From Sphingobacterium sp. (GTDB taxonomy: Bacteria; Bacteroidota; Bacteroidia; Sphingobacteriales; Sphingobacteriaceae): a stretch of DNA of 64,000 nt. Position 1 is the stretch's first letter; each line of letters begins with the position of its first letter. Below the pieces are notes generated by a model. The model was given only the letters and a program-made list of their open reading frames with translations. It made no database searches and was not told the DNA's origin. The stretch is taken from NCBI GenBank assembly GCA_031253985.1, contig JAIRVH010000192.1:118857-182856 (forward strand). Direction: 5' to 3'. Positions 9,033 through 18,447 of this stretch are shown here, piece after piece. A program made the translations under genes and the position numbers.

Positions 9033-10217
9033 ATGAATATAGCATTTATATCACCTTATCCCCCAAGTCAGGTTACCCTTAATGAATACGGTTATCACTT
9101 GATAAGAAGCTTTATACAAAAGTATCCTGTGGAAAGAATTTATGTACTTTCTGATCATCTAGGAAACAACCTGGATTATCAACGTTACAAAATAGAAGGA
9201 ATTGAAATTATACCTTGCTGGAAATTTAACAGCCTGTTATCATTCTGGCATATTTATAAAACGCTGAAAACACTGAAGGTTGACGCGATCATTTTCAACA
9301 TGCAGTTTATGACATTCGGTGATCGCAAAATACCTGCAGCACTTGGACTTTTGACTCCCTGGCTCTGCAGAAAACTCGGGATTCCTTCTATTGTTTTACT
9401 TCATAATATTACAGAAACCGTAAAGCTCGATACAATAGGAATGGCAAAGGCCAAGTGGAAAGAAAATATCTTGTTGAAGATCGGAGAAATGCTTACCAAA
9501 ATTATTTTAAAGGCAGACCTAGTAGGTGTAACCATATCACAGTACGTCGACATTCTAAGAAAAAAATACCATGCTGAACACGTTGTCCTTCTTCCTCACG
9601 GCAACTTTGAGCTCCCGGAAAGGACATATATAAACGAACCTCCAAACGTGATAAACTTAATGGCATTTGGAAAATTCGGAACTTATAAGAAGGTAGAAGT
9701 GCTTATAGAGGCTACACTGTTATTACGGGCTAAATATCCCGAATACAAGTTTATTGCGACCATAGCAGGAACTGACAATCCCAATGTCAAGGGCTATTTA
9801 AAATCAGTAGAGCAAAGATACAATGGTATTGAGGATCTTGTTTTTACCGGCTACATCGCCGAGGAAGATGTAGCCAAAATTTTTCAGGACAGTACTTTTG
9901 TTATTTTTCCATACACGACTACGACAGGCAGTTCTGGAATTCTTCATCAGGCTGGCAGCTATGCCCGTGCCTGTATATTACCAAAAATCGACGACCTGGA
10001 GCGGGTCGTCGAAGAAGAAGGTTACAGCGGAGCATTTTTTGAAACAGACAACCCTGTGAGCATGGCTGAGGCCGTGACCTATCTTTTACAGAATCCGGAA
10101 GAACGTCGTAAAATTGAGGACCAAAACTATGCAGCGGCCAAAGGCTTACCTATGAATGAACTTGCTGAATGGTATATTTCGCATTTAAATGTATTAATAA
10201 AGGCTAAAAGGAATTGA
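9033..10217 (+). CDS. family 4 glycosyltransferase (GT-B fold)
   Basis: This 394-residue protein begins with MNIAFISPYPPSQ, the classic GT4 N-terminal strand and loop. It has an internal linker near LLPHGNFELP, a second Rossmann domain starting NLMAFGKFGTYKKVEVLIEA (about 208-228) and the donor-site region FVIFPYTTTTGSSGILHQAGSYARA, where GSSG/H replaces the usual EGFG. GT4 enzymes transfer sugars from nucleotide donors with retention. It lies 11 bp after the NTF2-like gene and 2 bp before the ATG of gtrA, within one operon. Acceptor and sugar are unknown. Confidence 0.88.
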   Translation: MNIAFISPYPPSQVTLNEYGYHLIRSFIQKYPVERIYVLSDHLGNNLDYQRYKIEGIEIIPCWKFNSLLSFWHIYKTLKTLKVDAIIFNMQFMTFGDRKIPAALGLLTPWLCRKLGIPSIVLLHNITETVKLDTIGMAKAKWKENILLKIGEMLTKIILKADLVGVTISQYVDILRKKYHAEHVVLLPHGNFELPERTYINEPPNVINLMAFGKFGTYKKVEVLIEATLLLRAKYPEYKFIATIAGTDNPNVKGYLKSVEQRYNGIEDLVFTGYIAEEDVAKIFQDSTFVIFPYTTTTGSSGILHQAGSYARACILPKIDDLERVVEEEGYSGAFFETDNPVSMAEAVTYLLQNPEERRKIEDQNYAAAKGLPMNELAEWYISHLNVLIKAKRN

Positions 10218-10219
10218 TT

Positions 10220-10702
10220 ATGGCAAAGATTATCACTTTTTTTTTAAATCTCTTTTATAGGCTATTCCGGAAGTTTTTACCCTATCAACTATACGCTTAT
10301 TTAGCCGTAGGTGCTCTGAATACTATTTTAAATATCGTGATTTTTGCTTTATGCTATCATTTTATTTTACCGAAAGCCGGTGTATCGATTATGGGCGTCC
10401 ACTTCGAGTCCTATACGATTAGTTTGGTAATAGCCTTTTTAATAACTGTTCCAACAGGCTTTTGGCTTGCACGAACATTCGCTTTTGAAGTGGGGGTGAC
10501 CGAAAAAACAGATAGTTCAAAAAAATTTATAAAATATTTTCTCGTTGTTCTACAAGGCCTTGGAACAGATTATCTGATTATGAAAACTCTTATTGTCGTG
10601 TTTCGCGTGGAGCCTACCCTTGCAAAAATTATATCTACAGTAATTGCGCTTTCGATTAATTACCTCTTGCAGAAGTATTTCACCTTTGTAAAAAAGAAAT
10701 AA
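10220..10702 (+). CDS. gtrA: GtrA family membrane protein (polyprenyl-sugar flippase-like)
   Basis: This protein of about 160 residues has four predicted membrane helices and the GtrA signature LYAYLAVGALNTILNIVIFALCYHF near the N-terminus. The last helices include VFRVEPTLAKIISTVIALSINYLLQKYFTF. GtrA proteins are linked to flipping undecaprenyl-phosphate-glucose across the inner membrane. I chose the ATG at 10220, 2 bp after the GT4 stop; a TTG at 10214 overlapping that stop is an alternative. It is the last gene of the operon and ends 1 bp before the convergent YaiO gene. With the GT2 and GT-C-like genes it completes a Gtr-like set. Confidence 0.88.
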   Translation: MAKIITFFLNLFYRLFRKFLPYQLYAYLAVGALNTILNIVIFALCYHFILPKAGVSIMGVHFESYTISLVIAFLITVPTGFWLARTFAFEVGVTEKTDSSKKFIKYFLVVLQGLGTDYLIMKTLIVVFRVEPTLAKIISTVIALSINYLLQKYFTFVKKK

Positions 10703-10703
10703 A

Positions 10704-12320
10704 TTACCAGCGCCAAGCTAACCGTAATGTAAACCAGTTAAAACGATAACCTGTTCCCGTACTTGATGCAACATTACTTGTCTGATACCTGAAAGAAGAT
10801 TCAAAATGGCGTAAACGGAACCCAATCTCCGGCTGTATCCGGAAAGCACTCTCCCAGGATTGCTTTTCGATCTGCTGCATACCAGCAGCTCCTTGTACCT
10901 GAAAATAAAAACTTGATATCAGCGGCAAAGGGGTGGTATAATCCAAAAATAATTCTGTGCTTAAATATCTATTTGGCGAAAAATAGTACTGAATACTATT
11001 ATCCCTGTAGTGTAGCGCCGAAAAGTTAATACCTGCTTTGAAAGTAGGTTCAGTTCTGAAAAGATGATAAAAAGAACCGAAGAACTGCTGGCTCACATTA
11101 TCATCTGTTAAAAATCCGATATTACCTTGGGAATAGAAGCCATATTTCCCTCCTAACATGATGTGGGTAACATATCCCAGATTGGTACTTCTAATTTTCT
11201 GTCCAAGCAGGGAAGCGGTGTAGTTTAAGATATCGGATCCTATAAATACCCCGATCATCTTTCGATCATGGGGCTGATATTGTATTGTTTGTTTCCCCGT
11301 AAGACCAAAATATCGTTCCCTGCCGGCAGGATCAATCCATTGGAAATGTACATCTGTGGTCCCCGACCAGGCTTTACTCCACCTCTCTGTAATATTTATA
11401 TGGACAAATTGTAACTTGGTCTTTTCCACATTAGGTGATTCGACCGATCCTAAACCAGCCCGCAGACTTAACCTATATATACGCCCCTCGCCTTGCTGCC
11501 ACCAGATGGCATTTTCGAGCCGGATATTGTCTCCGACATCTTTAAAATAACTGAATTCAGTGCCAGCGTTTTGTCTTCGCCATGCTTTATATTTATACAT
11601 ATATTCCCGAAGTTCCTTCGGTGAAAACAAGGCTGTATCTCTGGTCATGGAATGTAATGATTCTTTAAACTCCTTTTTACCCAATAGTACCTCTGCATAT
11701 TCTTTGACATAGTGTTTATTTGGAAATTTTAAGGTCAGTGAGTCATAATGAGCCAATCCTTTTTTATAATCACCAGATGTCGTCAAAAGACGTGCCTTGA
11801 GTAACAGCCTTTGTTCTGCACTAAGTTTTGCCTCCTGTTCTGATAAAAAAGCAGCGGCGTCTTTCGTACGGATATTCCATAGCATCGCATTGAAATAATT
11901 GATAATAGCATTTTGACTGTTTTTATCCAGCTCCCAAGCCATCTTTGCAAACTTGATTGCCTTTGCTGGATGATGCTGCATAAATAATGCATAAGAGAGA
12001 TTGATTCGGATGGTGACAGGTTCGTAATTTAAATCCAACAAAGATTCAAATGTCTTCACGGCATCTCCAAAAGCTCTTTGTTGTAGCTGCATATCACCTT
12101 TAAGAAGTAATGCTCCGGCATCTTTGGGCTCTAAAGTTAATATGCTATCTACAGTCTTGATTGCTTTTTCAAAATCTTCACCTTTCCTAAACATCAAAGC
12201 ACGTTGAATAAACTTCTCCCGCTGTTCGCCGGTCAAACCAATTTTAGAGTACACATTTTGAGCGACAGAAAATTTTATTGAGGCAAACAGAAACAAAGCA
12301 AACAACAGCAAGTTTTTCAT
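10704..12320 (-). CDS. YaiO-type outer-membrane beta-barrel protein with TPR domain
   Basis: This 538-residue protein has a cleavable signal peptide (MKNLLLFALFLFASIKFSVAQ). Tetratricopeptide-like repeats span about 35-230 (EDFEKAIKTVDSILTLEPKD, AFGDAVKTFESLLDLNYEP, KAIKFAKMAWELDKNSQNA). The remainder, about 255-538, is a run of amphipathic beta strands with aromatic girdles ending in YRFNWFTLRLAWRW, as expected for a barrel closing strand. This layout matches the YaiO family, which is often linked to exopolysaccharide genes. It ends 1 bp from gtrA and converges on the glycan operon, which suggests a role in exporting or anchoring the product. Confidence 0.8.
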   Translation of the reverse strand: MKNLLLFALFLFASIKFSVAQNVYSKIGLTGEQREKFIQRALMFRKGEDFEKAIKTVDSILTLEPKDAGALLLKGDMQLQQRAFGDAVKTFESLLDLNYEPVTIRINLSYALFMQHHPAKAIKFAKMAWELDKNSQNAIINYFNAMLWNIRTKDAAAFLSEQEAKLSAEQRLLLKARLLTTSGDYKKGLAHYDSLTLKFPNKHYVKEYAEVLLGKKEFKESLHSMTRDTALFSPKELREYMYKYKAWRRQNAGTEFSYFKDVGDNIRLENAIWWQQGEGRIYRLSLRAGLGSVESPNVEKTKLQFVHINITERWSKAWSGTTDVHFQWIDPAGRERYFGLTGKQTIQYQPHDRKMIGVFIGSDILNYTASLLGQKIRSTNLGYVTHIMLGGKYGFYSQGNIGFLTDDNVSQQFFGSFYHLFRTEPTFKAGINFSALHYRDNSIQYYFSPNRYLSTELFLDYTTPLPLISSFYFQVQGAAGMQQIEKQSWESAFRIQPEIGFRLRHFESSFRYQTSNVASSTGTGYRFNWFTLRLAWRW

Positions 12321-12349
12321 AATTATTTATTAACTTAATAAAAAAAAAT

Positions 12350-12682
12350 ATGGTAATGGACAACAATACAATATCTACAGATAATTCGCATTCAGGGTCC
12401 CATTTTATTACCTTGGATAAAAGCTTTACTTCGACAGAGACATCAACATTCCGGTCTAAAATTTCCGAAATATTAAATTCGTCAATTGAGTTAGTTTATA
12501 TTGATGCGTCCAATGTTGCCGAGATAGACCTCTCGGGTATCAATGAAATTATTCATTCTAATTACACGCTTTCACTTGCGTCGAAAAGAATGAATCTGAT
12601 TTATCAAAAGAACTCTCCGCTAGCAAATTGGGCCAGCATAACAGGATTTTCACGATTTATCACGAGCACCATTTCGACCTAA
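12350..12682 (+). CDS. STAS-domain protein (anti-sigma-antagonist/NTP-binding fold)
   Basis: This 110-residue soluble protein shows the STAS pattern of a central strand and loop ELVYIDASNVAEIDLSGINEI (about 45-65), with the serine of DLSG at the position phosphorylated in SpoIIAA-like proteins, followed by ASKRMNLIYQ and the C-terminal ANWASITGF helix. STAS proteins act in partner-switching regulation. A second ATG two codons in (12356) is an alternative start. The gene is divergent from the YaiO gene with only 29 bp between start codons and overlaps the convergent DUF4184 gene by 33 bp. A nearby CheY-like receiver suggests a local signalling set. Confidence 0.75.
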   Translation: MVMDNNTISTDNSHSGSHFITLDKSFTSTETSTFRSKISEILNSSIELVYIDASNVAEIDLSGINEIIHSNYTLSLASKRMNLIYQKNSPLANWASITGFSRFITSTIST

Positions 12683-13408
12683 ACATTTAAAGTACAGGAG
12701 TGTGGAAACTGAGATGATTGCATAAATTAGGGATCCCATAAGCCCCATAAAATTATCCCAAAAAGTAGTATAATTTGATAAAAGTAAAGACCTTATCACA
12801 AAAAACGACACCGAAAGTGCTCCTATTAAAGCCCAATACGTACTATTTCCCCCTTGAGGAACCGGGCGTTTAATTTTTGGCATTTTCCAGATACAACTAC
12901 CTACAGCGATTAAACCCACGATGCTAAAAATAACCTGTAAAATTGCATACATTGGAAATGTATAATTAAAAAAAGACATTTGGACACTGAGGAAACGAAT
13001 ACGTTCAACAAAAAAACCGTCGTCATGTGTAAATGCATCCCAAAATAAATGTGTACCTATTCCCAAAGTAATAGAAGATACTATCACAAAAGTGTTCTTT
13101 ATGGCATATTGATACCAATTAAACGATACATACTTTACCAGTCGTGCCTTTAAAAAAAAAGGCACATTGTAAAAAAGAGGGCGTTTGACAAATTCGTGAA
13201 AGATAAAACATAAGATTAATGCAAGTGGTATGTTTAGAAAAAAAGCTCCCGGAAAATGATGACCGATATTGGGCCCCGTTCTCATTTTAAAGAAAAATTC
13301 AAAGTCAGGTATCATACTGCCCATGACTAAACCTGTAAAAGAAACATACCGCTTTCCAATTTTTTGAAAAGGCAAAATTAACGCTGGATGTGAGAATGTA
13401 AATGGCAT
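12650..13408 (-). CDS. DUF4184 family integral membrane protein
   Basis: This 252-residue protein starts MPFTFSHPALILPF and contains VMGSMIPDFEFFF, the conserved N-terminal motifs of DUF4184 (histidine and acidic residues in a membrane context). Further His/Asp residues appear at GTHLFWDAFTHDD (about 123-135), again typical of the family and reminiscent of membrane-embedded metal-dependent hydrolases. Six or seven hydrophobic segments are visible. The biological role is unknown. It follows the response-regulator gene by 14 bp, so the two are probably co-transcribed. Its last 33 bp overlap the end of the STAS gene on the other strand. Confidence 0.82.
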   Translation of the reverse strand: MPFTFSHPALILPFQKIGKRYVSFTGLVMGSMIPDFEFFFKMRTGPNIGHHFPGAFFLNIPLALILCFIFHEFVKRPLFYNVPFFLKARLVKYVSFNWYQYAIKNTFVIVSSITLGIGTHLFWDAFTHDDGFFVERIRFLSVQMSFFNYTFPMYAILQVIFSIVGLIAVGSCIWKMPKIKRPVPQGGNSTYWALIGALSVSFFVIRSLLLSNYTTFWDNFMGLMGSLIYAIISVSTLLYFKCLGRNGARDKS

Positions 13409-13422
13409 GATATCCCCTCCGT

Positions 13423-13788
13423 TTAATCTATTTCATCTAAAATTTTCTGTACCTCCTTTTTAGTAATATTCCTTTTTAGTAGAAATTCGACAGATCCCTG
13501 GGCTATTGATTGCATAGCTATACTTAGATCTTCCAATGCGGTCGTGAAAACAACAGCGCTTTTCGCTGTTATTTTTCTCAATTCCTGCAATACCTCCAAA
13601 CCGTTCATTTTTTCCATTTGATAATCCAAGAAAATAATATCGGGTTTTTGGTCAAGCTGGGTTAGACATGACTCTCCGTCCGAAAAGACGGAAATATCTA
13701 GAAATCCAATATCCCGTAATATTTTGGACAACATCGCCGTCACCACAGGATCATCATCTACAATAAATATTTTTTTCATAATAGGCAT
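13423..13788 (-). CDS. single-domain response regulator (CheY-like receiver)
   Basis: This 121-residue protein is a complete receiver domain with no output domain: acidic pair DDD at 11-13 in IFIVDDDPVV, phospho-acceptor aspartate in DIIFLDYQMEKMNG (about 55), the switch threonine in VVFTTAL (about 83) and the conserved lysine in EFLLKRNITKKEV (about 105). Such stand-alone receivers act by protein-protein contact in a phosphorelay. It is upstream of and probably co-transcribed with the DUF4184 gene. No kinase is adjacent; hybrid and classical kinases occur elsewhere in the window, but no link can be shown. Confidence 0.9.
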   Translation of the reverse strand: MPIMKKIFIVDDDPVVTAMLSKILRDIGFLDISVFSDGESCLTQLDQKPDIIFLDYQMEKMNGLEVLQELRKITAKSAVVFTTALEDLSIAMQSIAQGSVEFLLKRNITKKEVQKILDEID

Positions 13789-14105
13789 TTAGATTAAGGA
13801 ACTCTATTTAAAGCTTTTTTGTTTCAATAAATTTAATGATTTTCATAAAAAAAACACCAAAAATTAGCACTTAAATTAAAAAAGAATTAAAACCAATTAA
13901 CTATTATAATTATTCACGATACAAATACACAAAAACAGTCTTGAACACCCATTTTATCATCATGCTTTTTGCTTTTTTGTATACCTAGAGTCATTGGCCG
14001 GATGGTGTAGTGTGGAGATATATACAACCAAAATCAAGCGTGACGAGAACCATTTTTAGCAAAAGGTACATCCGCTTTTCCGCTGATGTACCTTTTCCTT
14101 TTTAG
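13789..14105. other. intergenic region between the receiver gene and the Oar-like receptor
   Basis: About 317 bp hold the promoter of the minus-strand receiver/DUF4184 pair, which is rich in A and T next to the gene, and at the other end the terminator of the FAS1/TonB operon (14061-14096). I see no open frame with coding character. Confidence 0.5.
14061..14096 (-). terminator. terminator of the FAS1/TonB-receptor operon
   Basis: Perfect 12-bp arms AAAAGGTACATC (14061-14072) and GATGTACCTTTT (14085-14096) enclose a 12-base GC-containing loop that can itself pair. It lies 10 bp after the Oar-like receptor stop. The minus-strand transcript ends the hairpin in TTTTGCT. Confidence 0.75.
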
Positions 14106-17100
14106 CTAAAATGAATACCGTAGGCCCAGCTGTATCTGCGCCCGCGAATTAAAATAATCTATACTGTATGGAGTGCCAGGACTGCGGAATTCAAAGACCG
14201 GCCAGTTTCCTTCGTTCTGCTGCGGCGGAAACAGCGTCGGCGTCAGTCCGACCGAACTTGTCGAGTTGAATGTGTTCGGGGAGAAATACTGTACGCCCCA
14301 TTTCCGATACAACAGGTTCGTCAGGTTCATCACATCAGCCGACAGGGTAAGGATATGCCCCTGTCTATTGACGGCAAGTTCGTGTGCCAGTCGCAGGTCT
14401 GCCTGCACATTCCAAGGTGTACGTGCTTTATTACGTTCGGTAAAATCGCCGCGACGTCCACTTAAATAGGCATTGGCATCAATGAAAGTATTGAAAGCCG
14501 CAGCCTGTTGCGCCGCTGTCTGTCCACCGGCAATATCTTTAAAATACCGGATTGCCTCCGACGCTGTCGGTATATAGACCAGCGATACTTGCTGTGGTAA
14601 TCCCTGAATGCTATTGTTCACGATACCATAGGTAAATGGCGACCCGGATTGTGCTGAAAAGAACAAGGTAATATTGGTCCGTCCTGCACGGTGCCACAGC
14701 TTATCATAGCTGATACTTGCGACGATCCGATGCCGGATGTCAAAATTACTGAAGGCCAGACTGGGGTTATTCGGGATCAAGGACTGATTGAGCTGCCAGT
14801 TTGATTCCATCGAATTCCGTACCCCATTGGACAAGTCTTTTGACATACCGTAGGTGTAGCTTGCCGTCGCATTTAAGGTCTTATATTTTTTTGCAACCGT
14901 TCCTGTTATGCCGTACTTATATCCCTGATTGGTATTGCTCAGCAGGTAGATATTCGAGAAACGGCTATCCACCGTACCGCTGTATACCGGCTGCTGGTGA
15001 TCCCTGTCATAACCGTACCAGCGCGGGTTGTCAGATGTATTGAGCTGCTGAAATAATACATCGCTGATATTTTTGGTATAAATCCCCTCTAGTGTAAACT
15101 TCCAGTCGCCAGCCGCTTCGTAGTCAATACCCAAACTTCCCCGGAAGACCTGCGGCAGGGTAAAACCATTGTCCACCAGGTCCACCTGTGTTTTTCCGCT
15201 ATTAGGATCATTGACGACAGCACCATTCTGAGCAATAAAATCTGCCAGTCCATTTTCACTCGGACGTATTGCATCACTGCCTGGTTCAAAAGGTTTCTGA
15301 TCTGCTCGCTGGTCAAATGCACCGTAACTGTTGCCCGTATTGTAATAAGCGTAAGCCAGCCAGGCAAACGGAATCCGTCCCGTAAACAACCCTGCCCCTC
15401 CGCGCAATACAAGTTTGCGGTCTTTTGTTACTTCCCAGCGGAAGCCTACTCGTGGCGATAGTTGTACCCTATTCATAAAATCATTGCGCAAACGACTGAG
15501 GGGGGTATATTGATAAGTCGTGCTGAAATTCGGGTCCGAAAGGATATTTTTCACTTTGTCGCTCAGTTGAGGCATATCTGGCAGACTTGCTAAATCTGCC
15601 CGTAGTCCGGGTGTAATGCGCAATCGGTCGTGGATACGGATTTCGTCCTGTAGATACAAGCTATACATATTGACACCAAAATCTGCCGCTGGATTTGCGA
15701 GGATATAGTCGCGGGTATTGTTGTTATAATTGTAGCTCCCCCGTACCCGATATGGATTGTTATTCACAAAATCTTCGATGCTGTTGTAGTCAACACGCCC
15801 GTTCCAGCTGTTCACAAAACCGTAACGGATTTTGTACAGTTCATTGTGTGTACCGAAAAGCAGCTTATGACGCCCTGTATTCCAGGTTAGGTTGCCCGTA
15901 AACTCCCAGGTGCGTTGCTGCATATCAAAGATGCTTGCTTCACGGTCTGTCCCGATGTACACCGTCGTCCCCGGTGTACGTCCCTGGATCTGTACCTGTG
16001 GCAGCGTCGGGTCTGACAGTGGATCACGTCTATCGTTGACAACCGTATAACCGATCACGGCATTGGCGGAAAGACTATTTGAAAAACGGCTCTTCAATTC
16101 GGCTACCGTACTGCTCTGGTTGTTGGTCTGTTTGAAGGCCATGCTCGAAAAACGAAAATCCTGCTGGTCGCGGTCCATGTGTGTAGCCGAACTACGGATG
16201 GTATTGTTTCGGATTGCCAGCTGATGCCGGGCATTAATATTCCAATCGACACGGTTGAAGAACTTGACAGACTTGCTCCAGTTGGTATAGCTGTCGGCTG
16301 TGCCCGCATCAAACAAATTGCCATAGCGCTCCTTGACAGTATTCGCTATTTTTTCCGCATCCGCCACATTCAATATCTGAGCCGTTTCGGTTGTGCCGAC
16401 AATAAGCTGTGTCGGATCCTGCCGGCGCGCGATCTCTTCATTGCTGAAGAAGAACAGTTTATTTTTGATAATCGGGAAACCGATCCGGAAACCAGCCTGG
16501 TAATCGTAGAAGTCACTGTTCATCTTGCCCAGTGTCCCTACACGGTCTTTTCCCGTCAGTGCCGCATTGCGGCCGAAACCATATACCGAACCCTCAATTT
16601 TGTTCGTCCCCGAACGCGTAACTGCATTCACCGAACCACCGGTAAAGTTACCGATCTTGACATCATAGGGAGCAAGATACACCTGTACATCCTGGATTGC
16701 ATCGATCGAAATCGGATTGGTGCGGGTTGAACTTCCCGCCATTCCCGAAGTACCGGTCTGCCCACCCAAAGATGGCGAAAAACCGATGGCATCGTTGTTG
16801 ATCGCGCCGTCCACCGTCACGTTGTTGTAACGAAAATTGGTACCACCGAAGCTGTTGTCGCGGCTTCCCTGCGGGGTCAGACGGGTCACATCCGTGATCG
16901 AACGTGATACTGTAGGCATATTGCGGATCTGTTCGCCCGAAATATTTTTACCTGCACCGAATGTATCGGCCCACTGTCCCCTTGTCCGGGCGCTGACCAC
17001 GACCTCCTCCATGCGTTGGTTGGCTTCGGTCAAAAGCAGCTCCAGCTCCTGTGCTCCGCCCAGGCGGATAAAAATATCCGCGCGGATATCGGGTTGCAGA

Positions 17101-17381
17101 CCGACAGCGGTAGCACTAACACGATAGGGCCCGCCGATACGCATATTATTGATCGTAAAGCGGCCGTCTTTATCTGCTGAAAGGGTATATTTTGTACCCG
17201 AAGGTGTATGCACCGCTTCGATAGAAGCGCCTGCTATCGGTGCTTTTGTCCCGTTCAGTACCCGGCCCGTGAGGGTACCGGAAGTTTCCTGCGCCAGCAT
17301 CCTTGTTGGCTGGATCTGGAGCACGAACAGGGCAATAAGCATCCCGATCCAATGATATATTGTCTTGTTGATTGTTTTCAT
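14106..17381 (-). CDS. Oar-like TonB-dependent outer-membrane receptor
   Basis: From the ATG at 17381 the product is about 1091 residues; 12 upstream codons to 17417 are open but precede a normal signal peptide, so I reject them. After the signal comes a carboxypeptidase-regulatory-like domain (GTLTGRVLNGTKAPIAGASI, about 35-110), then a plug with ISGEQIRNMPTVSRSITDV and FRYNNVTVDGAINNDAIGF, the Oar-type sequence, and a large barrel ending in LRYSF. There is no STN domain, so it is a passive receptor rather than a signal transducer. It is the last gene of the sigma/FecR-headed locus. The substrate is unknown. Confidence 0.88.
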   Translation of the reverse strand: MKTINKTIYHWIGMLIALFVLQIQPTRMLAQETSGTLTGRVLNGTKAPIAGASIEAVHTPSGTKYTLSADKDGRFTINNMRIGGPYRVSATAVGLQPDIRADIFIRLGGAQELELLLTEANQRMEEVVVSARTRGQWADTFGAGKNISGEQIRNMPTVSRSITDVTRLTPQGSRDNSFGGTNFRYNNVTVDGAINNDAIGFSPSLGGQTGTSGMAGSSTRTNPISIDAIQDVQVYLAPYDVKIGNFTGGSVNAVTRSGTNKIEGSVYGFGRNAALTGKDRVGTLGKMNSDFYDYQAGFRIGFPIIKNKLFFFSNEEIARRQDPTQLIVGTTETAQILNVADAEKIANTVKERYGNLFDAGTADSYTNWSKSVKFFNRVDWNINARHQLAIRNNTIRSSATHMDRDQQDFRFSSMAFKQTNNQSSTVAELKSRFSNSLSANAVIGYTVVNDRRDPLSDPTLPQVQIQGRTPGTTVYIGTDREASIFDMQQRTWEFTGNLTWNTGRHKLLFGTHNELYKIRYGFVNSWNGRVDYNSIEDFVNNNPYRVRGSYNYNNNTRDYILANPAADFGVNMYSLYLQDEIRIHDRLRITPGLRADLASLPDMPQLSDKVKNILSDPNFSTTYQYTPLSRLRNDFMNRVQLSPRVGFRWEVTKDRKLVLRGGAGLFTGRIPFAWLAYAYYNTGNSYGAFDQRADQKPFEPGSDAIRPSENGLADFIAQNGAVVNDPNSGKTQVDLVDNGFTLPQVFRGSLGIDYEAAGDWKFTLEGIYTKNISDVLFQQLNTSDNPRWYGYDRDHQQPVYSGTVDSRFSNIYLLSNTNQGYKYGITGTVAKKYKTLNATASYTYGMSKDLSNGVRNSMESNWQLNQSLIPNNPSLAFSNFDIRHRIVASISYDKLWHRAGRTNITLFFSAQSGSPFTYGIVNNSIQGLPQQVSLVYIPTASEAIRYFKDIAGGQTAAQQAAAFNTFIDANAYLSGRRGDFTERNKARTPWNVQADLRLAHELAVNRQGHILTLSADVMNLTNLLYRKWGVQYFSPNTFNSTSSVGLTPTLFPPQQNEGNWPVFEFRSPGTPYSIDYFNSRAQIQLGLRYSF

Positions 17382-17428
17382 GTAAACATTTTTTATAAAT
17401 CTGAGTGAATAACACACAGTCTTTCACC

Positions 17429-18415
17429 TTATTGTTGGAGCACTTGCCCCATGACATGGATGACTCCATTTCCGGCAAGTACATCGGTGCGTACCGGAGT
17501 TAGTGCCCAGGAATTGCCAGTGCCTTTTACGGTTATTCCCGTAAAGCTATTGGGTACATTGTATTGACCAAGCAAATTAATGGTCAAGGTCTTTTCATTC
17601 AGCATCGTTTCAGTATAACTCGTTGTTCCCTCCAGCGTCAGCAGGAAGTAATCTTGCGCAAACTTGCGCTCCCTGGCGATGTGATAGCTTAAGAGCTTTT
17701 TCAATGCAGCAGGATCGGCCTTTTCAATTGCTTCCAAATCGGGATAGCCCATTTGTTTGATCGCTGTATTATTGAGTGCAAATACCGTATAATTTGCTGT
17801 ACCCGCCAATGATTCCAGTAAGCCAGAAACCTTTAAAGCCTGATAAAACAAGCTGAGATCAACATTTGCTGCCAGCGCCTGCTTAAGGTTGCTGTGCACA
17901 TTGGGAACCAATAAACGGTCCAGTACCTGCATTATACCATTAGCGGCTTTGGTATCCGCCTGTAGCAAGCGGCCCCCATTGATCGTCGTCAATGTGTCTT
18001 GTCCGCGCTTCACGCGGCTCCAATACACTTTGGTACCCAATAAAGTTTCCTCCTCCTGATTCATTTTTAAGGCCTTTCCGGTAAACAGTACTGGGCTTTT
18101 CAGGATATGATAATTTCCCTGCTCGGTGAGCTTGCTAGCTGGCTCGGCATATACCGCAGCTGGATTTAGATAACCAGCAGCCTTGTAAGCATCGTCGGAT
18201 GGAGCCAGCAAGGTATAAGAACCATCTTGCATCAATAAGTTATTCAGCCCACATTTATACAGTGCAGTAGCAAGATAGGTCAATCCAAAATTGTCCCGAA
18301 CCACATCATTTAAAGTATTTTTCTCGATAGCCGCCGTAGGATTTACGGTATCCTTGGAACAGTTCACCAGGGATAACATCACTAAGATGGCATATAGATA
18401 GTTCATTGATTTCAT
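17429..18415 (-). CDS. FAS1 (fasciclin) double-domain lipoprotein
   Basis: This 328-residue protein begins with a lipoprotein signal (YLYAILVMLSLVNCSKD). Two FAS1 domains follow: the first with YTLLAPSDDAYKAAGY near 70-85 and the second with YTVFALNNTAIKQMGYPDL near 205-225 ending in VRTDVLAGNGVIHVMGQVL, the conserved H2-type closing motif. FAS1 domains mediate adhesion and carbohydrate or protein binding at cell surfaces. It is the third of three consecutive FAS1 lipoprotein genes and lies just upstream of the Oar-like receptor. A surface-exposed partner of that receptor is inferred from position only. Confidence 0.88.
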   Translation of the reverse strand: MKSMNYLYAILVMLSLVNCSKDTVNPTAAIEKNTLNDVVRDNFGLTYLATALYKCGLNNLLMQDGSYTLLAPSDDAYKAAGYLNPAAVYAEPASKLTEQGNYHILKSPVLFTGKALKMNQEEETLLGTKVYWSRVKRGQDTLTTINGGRLLQADTKAANGIMQVLDRLLVPNVHSNLKQALAANVDLSLFYQALKVSGLLESLAGTANYTVFALNNTAIKQMGYPDLEAIEKADPAALKKLLSYHIARERKFAQDYFLLTLEGTTSYTETMLNEKTLTINLLGQYNVPNSFTGITVKGTGNSWALTPVRTDVLAGNGVIHVMGQVLQQ

Positions 18416-18447
18416 GTCGTTTTGTCTAATCGTTTACACTTTGTATA

